DNA of 64,000 nt from Paenibacillus sp. cl123 (lineage in GTDB: Bacteria > Bacillota > Bacilli > Paenibacillales > NBRC-103111). The number at the start of each line of letters is the position of its first letter. Position 1 is the stretch's first letter. The notes beneath the pieces were generated by a model that saw only the letters and a program-made list of their open reading frames with translations, was not told the origin of the DNA and ran no database searches. Both the position numbers and the translations under genes were made by a program. Of the stretch, positions 58,409 through 64,000 are shown in pieces. The DNA is taken from NCBI RefSeq assembly GCF_900101595.1, contig NZ_FMYY01000001.1, positions 752,585 to 816,584 on the forward strand, read 5' to 3'.

Positions 58409-59140
58409 ATGAACGATTATGTTTCAAGCAAGTCGGATATAGCGTTTGAACTGTTTGGCTTTGCGCATGCGGGGTCATGGTTAATATTGGTTGTCGTGCT
58501 GCTGGTGCTGGCCTTATTTAGGGATGCGATCCGACAGGAACCGTGGAATAACCTCGTTCGCTATGGGCTTGCAGCCGTGTTGATGGCGTGCGAAGCTGCC
58601 CTGCAAGTATGGAGCGTGGCGGAAGGCGTATGGGACTGGAGGCATTCGCTGCCGATGCAATTATGTTCGATTACGCTGATCTTATCGGCCCTTATGCTGT
58701 GGCGGCGAAGCTATCGTTTATTCGAGTTTGTTTATTTTGCCGGCATCGCGGGGGCGCTGCAGGCGCTGGCTACTCCCGATCTGGACTATGGGTTCCCGCA
58801 TGTCCGCTTCCTTTTATTCATGACCGCGCATACCGGGATTATAGCTGCGAGCGTTTATATGGCAATCGTGGAAGGATATCGCCCAAAATTTCGCACCATC
58901 GGCATAGCCATGCTCTGGCTGAATGGCTTTGCGCTGCTTGCCTTCGGAGTGAATATCCTCACGGGAGGCAACTATATGTTTCTGATGCGGAAGCCCATCG
59001 GAGGCTCCTTGCTTGATGTACTCGGGCCGTGGCCCTGGTATTTGCTGGCGATGGAAATGGCTGCTGCGTTGATTTTCGTACTGCTGTATATGCCTTTTGC
59101 GCTGCTGTCTCGGCGTAGTGAGGTTATACGTTCAAGGTAA
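58409..59140 (+). CDS. TIGR02206-type membrane protein (YwaF-like)
   Basis: 243 residues from the ATG at 58409, with CGAGGAGAG seven bases upstream. About six to seven membrane segments. HSLPMQLCSITLILSALMLWRR, ATPDLDYGFPHVRFLLFMTAHTGI and GGNYMFLMRKPIGGSLLDVLGPWPWYLL are the conserved blocks of the TIGR02206 family, which includes B. subtilis YwaF of about the same length. The function is unknown. It lies between two decayed pieces of tRNA-Leu sequence. Confidence 0.88.
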   Translation: MNDYVSSKSDIAFELFGFAHAGSWLILVVVLLVLALFRDAIRQEPWNNLVRYGLAAVLMACEAALQVWSVAEGVWDWRHSLPMQLCSITLILSALMLWRRSYRLFEFVYFAGIAGALQALATPDLDYGFPHVRFLLFMTAHTGIIAASVYMAIVEGYRPKFRTIGIAMLWLNGFALLAFGVNILTGGNYMFLMRKPIGGSLLDVLGPWPWYLLAMEMAAALIFVLLYMPFALLSRRSEVIRSR

Positions 59141-59144
59141 CCGC

Positions 59145-59212
59145 GGCGGAATTGGCAGACGGGCTAGATTCAGGTCCGTGTGATATCGATATCGTGGAGA
59201 CTCGAGGCTAAT
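59145..59212 (+). pseudogene. Decayed tRNA-Leu copy
   Basis: 59145-59177 matches tRNA-Leu positions 57129-57161 (D arm and anticodon arm) at 31 of 33 bases. After that only pieces remain, such as CGTGGAGACTCGAG. The variable arm and acceptor stem cannot form. It lies five bases after the stop of the YwaF-like gene. Confidence 0.8.
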
Positions 59213-59381
59213 TTCATGAAATGAACTAAAGCTCGTCTCTATACTCGATGTATCATGTTGAAGCAGCCAATCAAACGATTTAGCTTGAGAAGGGAAGCCA
59301 ATAATTTTTAAGGCGTCCGATGGAAATAGCCGAAGCCTCTGATTTTCGCTTGATATTTGCCGAAGCAAGGAGAAAAGACCG

Positions 59382-60539
59382 ATGATTCGTGTAATACTTG
59401 TTGACGATGAAGAAGATGCTCTGAATCTGCTGCAAATTTTGCTCGGTGAGATCGGAGATGTGGAAGTCGCGGGAAGGTTTATCAATCCGGTTCAAGCGAT
59501 TGAGTATTTGACCCGGTGCCCGGTCGATGCGGTGTTCCTGGACAACCAGATGCCCGGCATGAAGGGGACGGAGGCGGCTAGAGCTATAAGGGAAATGTAC
59601 CCGCAACTCCCTATTGTATTCACGACGGCTTATGCCGAGTATGCGGTCGAAGCGTTTGAGATTCAGTCAACGGATTATTTGCTGAAGCCGTTTACAGTGG
59701 AAAGATTGCAGAATGCTGTCGGACGAATCCGGCAATCTTTGTCCTTGTACGCTTCAGCACCCTCTGAAGCCTCCCGGAATGCCAATCCCTTTGCGATTCA
59801 ATGCTTGGGAGGATTCCATATGCAGCTTTCGGGCGAAGGGAATAAGATGCTTTCCTGGAGAACGAAGAAGGTCAAGGAGCTCTGCGCGTTTCTGATCCAT
59901 CACGGAGGAAAGCCCGTGGATACCGCAACGATTATCGAAGAGGTATGGCCGGAGTACGAACCGGACAAAGCCAAAACAAATATGTACACGTGCATGTTCT
60001 ATTTGAGAAGAAGCTTGGCCGAAAATAATGTTCCGGTCCGTATCCAAAAAGCGGATCAAGGCTTTGTCGCCTCCTTGGAGGGGGTGACGGTCGATGTGAC
60101 GGAATTTGAGCGCCTGCTGCGTCGCGTGTTGTCTGAAGAAGAGCTGAATGAGCGGTTGTATGATCAAATCAATCTGATGTATAAAGGCGATTATATGGAA
60201 GCTTGCGATTTCGGCTGGGCCGCCGTCAGGCAGATGGAACTCAAGAAGCTGTACATTCGCGCGCTGCGTAAATGGTACGTCCGTTTCCTCGATCGGAACC
60301 AGACTGCGCTTGCGGCGGACAGCATGCAGCGGGTATTGACGCTTGCTCCGGATTCGGAAGCTGACGGAAGGGCGTTGATCAAGCTGCATTTGGAAGCAGG
60401 CAATCGAAATGAGGCGCTGCAAGTGTATTTGCAGCTGGAGCATATGGTTCGCATTCATCTGGGAGCCGAGCTGGAGGAGGGAACCGTGCGTCTGTTTCGA
60501 CATGCGCTGGACCAGACTGAGGGGCGGGCGCGAGGTTGA
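59382..60539 (+). CDS. Response regulator with winged-helix and BTAD output domains
   Basis: 385 residues. The N-terminal receiver domain (residues 1-120) has ILVDDEEDA, the phosphoacceptor aspartate in AVFLDNQMPGMKG (near 54), and the conserved FTTAYAEYAVEAFEIQSTDYLLKPF. A winged-helix DNA-binding region follows (about 140-240: RTKKVKELCAFLIHHGGKPVDTATIIEEVWPE), then a bacterial transcriptional activation domain of helical repeats (about 250-385). This layout resembles SARP-type activators joined to a receiver. The stop overlaps the region of the next gene's start, so regulator and sensor kinase are co-translated. Targets are unknown; it could act on neighbouring genes. Confidence 0.92.
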   Translation: MIRVILVDDEEDALNLLQILLGEIGDVEVAGRFINPVQAIEYLTRCPVDAVFLDNQMPGMKGTEAARAIREMYPQLPIVFTTAYAEYAVEAFEIQSTDYLLKPFTVERLQNAVGRIRQSLSLYASAPSEASRNANPFAIQCLGGFHMQLSGEGNKMLSWRTKKVKELCAFLIHHGGKPVDTATIIEEVWPEYEPDKAKTNMYTCMFYLRRSLAENNVPVRIQKADQGFVASLEGVTVDVTEFERLLRRVLSEEELNERLYDQINLMYKGDYMEACDFGWAAVRQMELKKLYIRALRKWYVRFLDRNQTALAADSMQRVLTLAPDSEADGRALIKLHLEAGNRNEALQVYLQLEHMVRIHLGAELEEGTVRLFRHALDQTEGRARG

Positions 60540-60541
60540 TC

Positions 60542-63500
60542 ATGAAAAAACAACTGGCTGCGGCTGCCATTACGCTTGTGCTCTTGCTGGCCACCTATGG
60601 TGTTTTGTTTGCGTATCTTTCCCCGGATAAGAAGCAGCCGCCGATTGCGGCGAACGGTTCGCTGGATTTGACTTCCTGGCATTTTGCGGATGACGGGGTG
60701 GTAGCGTTGGACGGTGAATGGGAATTTTATCCGGGTCGTCTTGCGGTCCATGACGATCTGGCTGCTCCGACCAAGGCGGGCATCGGGGATGTGGCTGCGA
60801 TGATCCAGGTGCCAGGCACGTGGTCCGCCCGGATGGAAACGTTAGGCGTGGCCACCTACCGCTTGCAGCTTCGGGTGGGCGATAACGGGGGCGTATATGG
60901 ATTGAAAACAGCATCCATTCAGCTGGCCAACCGGCTTTTTGTCAACGGCGAGCTTGTCGGTTCAAGCGGAAATCCGGCCGACGATAAAACGTATAGCGGG
61001 CTGAACAAGCCCTACGTCAGCTACTTTGCGCTGCGCCCCGGCTGGAATGAGCTCCTTCTTCAAGCGGCGAACTATGACTTGCCGATTAGCAGCGGCATCA
61101 ATGAATCGATTTACTTGGGGACAACCGGGCAAATCGCGGGGATGCGCGATAAAGCGCTCATGCATGATTGGGTTACCGTCACTGCCTTCCTGATCATGGG
61201 GCTGTACTTCGTCGGGTTATATTCCCAGCGCAAGCATGATCTTTCCTTGCTCGTATTCGGCCTGGTATGCGTGAGCATTGCGCTTTTCACGAGCACAAGA
61301 GGCGAGAGAGTGCTGTTTGATGCGATCGGTGAGCTTCCGTTCTGGCTCTACTACCGGATTCAGATGATTTCCGCGAGCGGCTGCGGCTTCGGTTTTTTTC
61401 TCTATATCTACACGGCGTTCCGTCCTTTTTGCTCCGAGCGTTTTGTCAGAGGCTGCCTCATGACGGGGGTATTGCTGGCCCTGCTGTATCTCGGCTTCGC
61501 AAGCGAGCTCACGACCTTGCAGGCCAATCTGCTGCGCCAGCTGACAACGTTTTATATTTTCTTCTCGTTGCTTTATGCCACCTATGTGTTCGTTTTGGCG
61601 GCTCTTCACAAAGTCGAAGGAAGCCGCTATTTGATTTTTGCGGCCATCGCTTTGCATGCCCTCTCGCTGAATCAGAACCGGAGCGTCTATTTCGGCATGC
61701 CGGTCTATTCAACGGTGCCGTTCGAGCCTTTCCTTGTTCTGCTGATGCTGGCGCTGCTGATGTCGCTTCGTTTCTCGAACGCTTTTCATAAAATCGAAGA
61801 ATTGACCAGGCGGCTGCTGCAAGCAGATAAAATGAAGGATGATTTTCTGGCGAGGACATCGCATGAATTCAAGTCGCCGCTGCACGGCGTCATCCATATT
61901 TCCCGCTCCATGCTCGAGGATACCGTACATCCGCCAACGCCGGCCCAGCGAGAGAAGCTTGAGTTAATTACCGGCATCATGAACAGACTGACGCAGCTTG
62001 TTTACGATATTTTGGACTTAGCCAAGTTGAAGCAGGGCGAGCTCAGAGTTGTAACGGCTCCCACAGATGTTCGCTCGGTTGTGGACGTGCAGGTGCAAAT
62101 CTACACTTATGTTTGCAGGGAACGCAATATTCGGCTGACGAACCTTGTCCCTGCCGATTTGTCCGCTGTGCTTGCCGATGAAAGCCGCCTGAGTCAGATT
62201 ATCGGCAATTTGCTGGACAATGCGGCCCAGCATACGGAGAACGGAACGATTGTCGTAAGCGGGAAGAAACGCGACAATATGATCGAGATAGCGGTTCAGG
62301 ATACGGGGAAAGGCATCGCCTCCCGCGACATTCCGCTCATATTCGTGCCGTTTCAAACGATCGACGGAGCCGAGCGCCGGGGTGCCGGACTTGGGCTGTC
62401 TATCGCGAAGCAATTGGTCGAGCTGCAGCAGGGCAGCCTTACGGTGGACTCAACGCCGGGAGTCGGGTCAACGTTCAGGTTCACGCTGCCGATCGCCACC
62501 CAGAAGAAAGAAGCGAGGGCTTCTCGTTCGGAGACGGACATATCGCCTAAACCATCTGATTATACGTTCGTTACGCCGTATGACTCGAATAAGCCGGGAA
62601 AGCACACGGTGCTGATCGTCGACGATCAATTTGTGAACCTGAAGGTGTTGATGGAAGCCCTTCAGAACCTCGACTATCGCGTGATCGCGGTCAAAAACGG
62701 CTACGAGGCGCTGGAGCAGATCAACGGTCCGGTCCGTATCGATCTTGTCATTCTCGATTTGATGATGCCGGGCATGTCGGGGTACGAAGTATGTCAGGAA
62801 ATCCGCAAACGCTACTCGCTTCTGGAATTGCCCGTATTGATGGTGACGGCGGCGATTCAGCCGCAGGACAAGGTGGCGGCATTCCAGGCGGGGGCAAACG
62901 ATTATTTGCCGAAGCCGTTCGATGTCGAGGAGATGAAGGCGAGAATCGGCAGCCTGCTGGCGATGAAGGAACAGCTCGGCAAGGCTATTCATCTTGAAGT
63001 GGCGTTTTTGCAATCGCAGATTAAGCCTCACTTTCTGTTCAATGTGCTTAACAGCATTGTGGCATCGAGCTATACGGATGTGGATGGCGCTCGAAAAATG
63101 ATTATCGATTTCGCCGATTATTTGCGCGGTAGCTTCCGGTTCAGCAATGCGGAGGGGCGAATATCTTTCGAAGAGGAGTATCAACTAATTCGCACATATG
63201 TCAGCATTGAGCAGGCCCGGTTCAAGAACAGGATTCAATTCGAGTCCGACATTGAGGAAGCGGCGTATGAACTTCAAATTCCGCCGCTGCTGCTGCAGCC
63301 GCTGGTGGAGAATGCGATCCGTCACGGGATCGGCAACCGTCTTGAAGGCGGGACGGTGAGCTTGACGGTACATCAAACAAATGGGCAGTGGAGATTTGTC
63401 GTTGCCGATAACGGCGTTGGAATAGAGCCGGAGCGGCTGGAAACGCTGCTTGAGGAGCGCGGCGCGCAGGGGGTGGGCCTGCTGAATATTAATAAACGGT

Positions 63501-63592
63501 TGAAGCATGAGTATGGCGTGCAGCTGGAGGTGGAAAGCGAGGCGGGGCGGGGAACAAAAATAACCGTACGCATGCCTGCTTCATCCATCTGA
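60542..63592 (+). CDS. Hybrid sensor with two histidine-kinase modules and a receiver
   Basis: 1016 residues from the ATG at 60542, two bases after the previous stop. A signal anchor is followed by an extracytoplasmic beta-sandwich (to about residue 195, 7TMR-DISM type), then seven or so membrane segments (about 205-420). Kinase module 1 has the histidine in RTSHEFKSPLHGVIH (near 440), N box LDNAAQHTENG and G box DTGKGIAS. A receiver domain follows with LVILDLMMPGMSGYEV (Asp near 740). Module 2 is of the LytS/YehU type: the histidine in QSQIKPHFLFNVLNSIV (near 828), PLVENAIRHGIGN and DNGVGIEPE. Two complete kinase cores in one chain are unusual and allow internal relay. The partner regulator is encoded just upstream. 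Confidence 0.93.
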   Translation: MKKQLAAAAITLVLLLATYGVLFAYLSPDKKQPPIAANGSLDLTSWHFADDGVVALDGEWEFYPGRLAVHDDLAAPTKAGIGDVAAMIQVPGTWSARMETLGVATYRLQLRVGDNGGVYGLKTASIQLANRLFVNGELVGSSGNPADDKTYSGLNKPYVSYFALRPGWNELLLQAANYDLPISSGINESIYLGTTGQIAGMRDKALMHDWVTVTAFLIMGLYFVGLYSQRKHDLSLLVFGLVCVSIALFTSTRGERVLFDAIGELPFWLYYRIQMISASGCGFGFFLYIYTAFRPFCSERFVRGCLMTGVLLALLYLGFASELTTLQANLLRQLTTFYIFFSLLYATYVFVLAALHKVEGSRYLIFAAIALHALSLNQNRSVYFGMPVYSTVPFEPFLVLLMLALLMSLRFSNAFHKIEELTRRLLQADKMKDDFLARTSHEFKSPLHGVIHISRSMLEDTVHPPTPAQREKLELITGIMNRLTQLVYDILDLAKLKQGELRVVTAPTDVRSVVDVQVQIYTYVCRERNIRLTNLVPADLSAVLADESRLSQIIGNLLDNAAQHTENGTIVVSGKKRDNMIEIAVQDTGKGIASRDIPLIFVPFQTIDGAERRGAGLGLSIAKQLVELQQGSLTVDSTPGVGSTFRFTLPIATQKKEARASRSETDISPKPSDYTFVTPYDSNKPGKHTVLIVDDQFVNLKVLMEALQNLDYRVIAVKNGYEALEQINGPVRIDLVILDLMMPGMSGYEVCQEIRKRYSLLELPVLMVTAAIQPQDKVAAFQAGANDYLPKPFDVEEMKARIGSLLAMKEQLGKAIHLEVAFLQSQIKPHFLFNVLNSIVASSYTDVDGARKMIIDFADYLRGSFRFSNAEGRISFEEEYQLIRTYVSIEQARFKNRIQFESDIEEAAYELQIPPLLLQPLVENAIRHGIGNRLEGGTVSLTVHQTNGQWRFVVADNGVGIEPERLETLLEERGAQGVGLLNINKRLKHEYGVQLEVESEAGRGTKITVRMPASSI

Positions 63593-63640
63593 TACGCTCC
63601 GCTGGAAGGACAGCGACCCGGTACCGGTTGATTCCTGGCG

Positions 63641-64000
63641 TCAGTCGGCTGAAGGGGATTCGCCCGCCCCCGGGACGTTTCCGCGGTGCTTCGGCTTGAA
63701 TGCCGTCGGGGATTGTCCGGTCCAGCGCCGGAATTGACGCGAGAAATGGCTGGCGGATTGAAAGCCGAGCCGTTCGGCGATTTCGGACACCGGCAAATAC
63801 GAGGAGACAAGCAGCTCCTTGGCCATCGCCAGTTTTTTCCGGCTGACGTATTGTTTCGGCGACAGGCCGTACACCTTGGTAAACAGCTTCGTGCATTGGC
63901 TGCGGCTCATGTTCAGCTCTTTGGCCACGCTTGCGATGGAGATGTCTTCGGACAGTCCGAGCGACAGCTTTTCTTCGATCAAGTGCGCCGCGTCGGCAGC
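63641..64000 (-). CDS. AraC-family regulator (5' end beyond window)
   Basis: At least 119 residues; the frame stays open to the last base, so the N-terminal ligand domain lies outside the window. The visible part is the DNA-binding end: ISIASVAKELNMSRSQCTKLFTKVYG (first helix-turn-helix) and VSEIAERLGFQSASHFSRQFRRWTGQSPTAF (second). A TTG at 63982 is internal and not a start. It is convergent with the hybrid kinase gene, 48 bases away, with no terminator visible between them. Confidence 0.88.
   Translation of the reverse strand, partial: AADAAHLIEEKLSLGLSEDISIASVAKELNMSRSQCTKLFTKVYGLSPKQYVSRKKLAMAKELLVSSYLPVSEIAERLGFQSASHFSRQFRRWTGQSPTAFKPKHRGNVPGAGESPSAD

Overview
The window looks like chromosome from a Paenibacillus-type Firmicute. 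The reasons are its fairly high G+C, strong GGAGG-type ribosome sites with frequent TTG and GTG starts, LplA/LplB/YtcP-type sugar transporters, a YesS-type membrane AraC regulator, a GH44 enzyme with a CBM3 module, lutABC, the yhaO-yhaN pair, a TIGR02206 (YwaF-like) protein and DUF309. No transposase, integrase, phage structural gene, cas gene or rRNA is visible; there is one intact tRNA (Leu, anticodon CAG).

Layout. 1-10.8 kb is housekeeping: DUF309 (cut by the window start), a thioredoxin-like protein, two RsmF-like rRNA cytosine methyltransferases 3.3 kb apart, an RsuA-type pseudouridine synthase, a HAD phosphatase, a three-repeat acidic protein, an XRE regulator, and a TetR/MFS efflux pair with a clear operator. 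11.4-26.6 kb is a pectin (rhamnogalacturonan I) utilisation locus related in content to the B. subtilis yes/yet/lpl genes: a YetA-like lyase, a YesU-like DUF1961 protein, a polysaccharide deacetylase, an intracellular FG-GAP propeller protein, a GH105 hydrolase, an LplB/YtcP/LplA importer and a YesS-like regulator. None of the enzymes has a signal peptide, so oligosaccharides are probably imported and then broken down in the cytoplasm. 26.8-33 kb has a chemotaxis receptor, lutABC and a pirin. 34-37.6 kb encodes a large secreted GH44 xyloglucanase/cellulase. 37.8-56.8 kb holds efflux transporters, a glucosaminidase, a diguanylate cyclase, a glycosyltransferase, yhaO-yhaN, an SDR oxidoreductase, a YkvI-like protein, DedA, xpt, cbiZ and several small unknown proteins. 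57.1-59.2 kb is a tRNA-Leu-associated accessory patch, and the end carries a two-component system with an unusual double-kinase sensor plus a truncated AraC regulator.

The most interesting signals are in non-coding DNA. A 37-bp ungapped element (27/37 identical) lies at the same distance upstream of two pectin-locus promoters. A 125-bp cruciform repeat occurs three times before the importer genes. A hairpin repeat with 52-bp period is present as a degenerate array at 11.0 kb and a ten-copy array at 33.0 kb. Helically phased TTCCCG boxes lie upstream of the GH44 gene. A 33-bp perfect duplication of the tRNA-Leu 3' end bounds an AT-rich islet, with another decayed tRNA-Leu copy further on. All family assignments are from reading motifs in the sequence; no database search was run.
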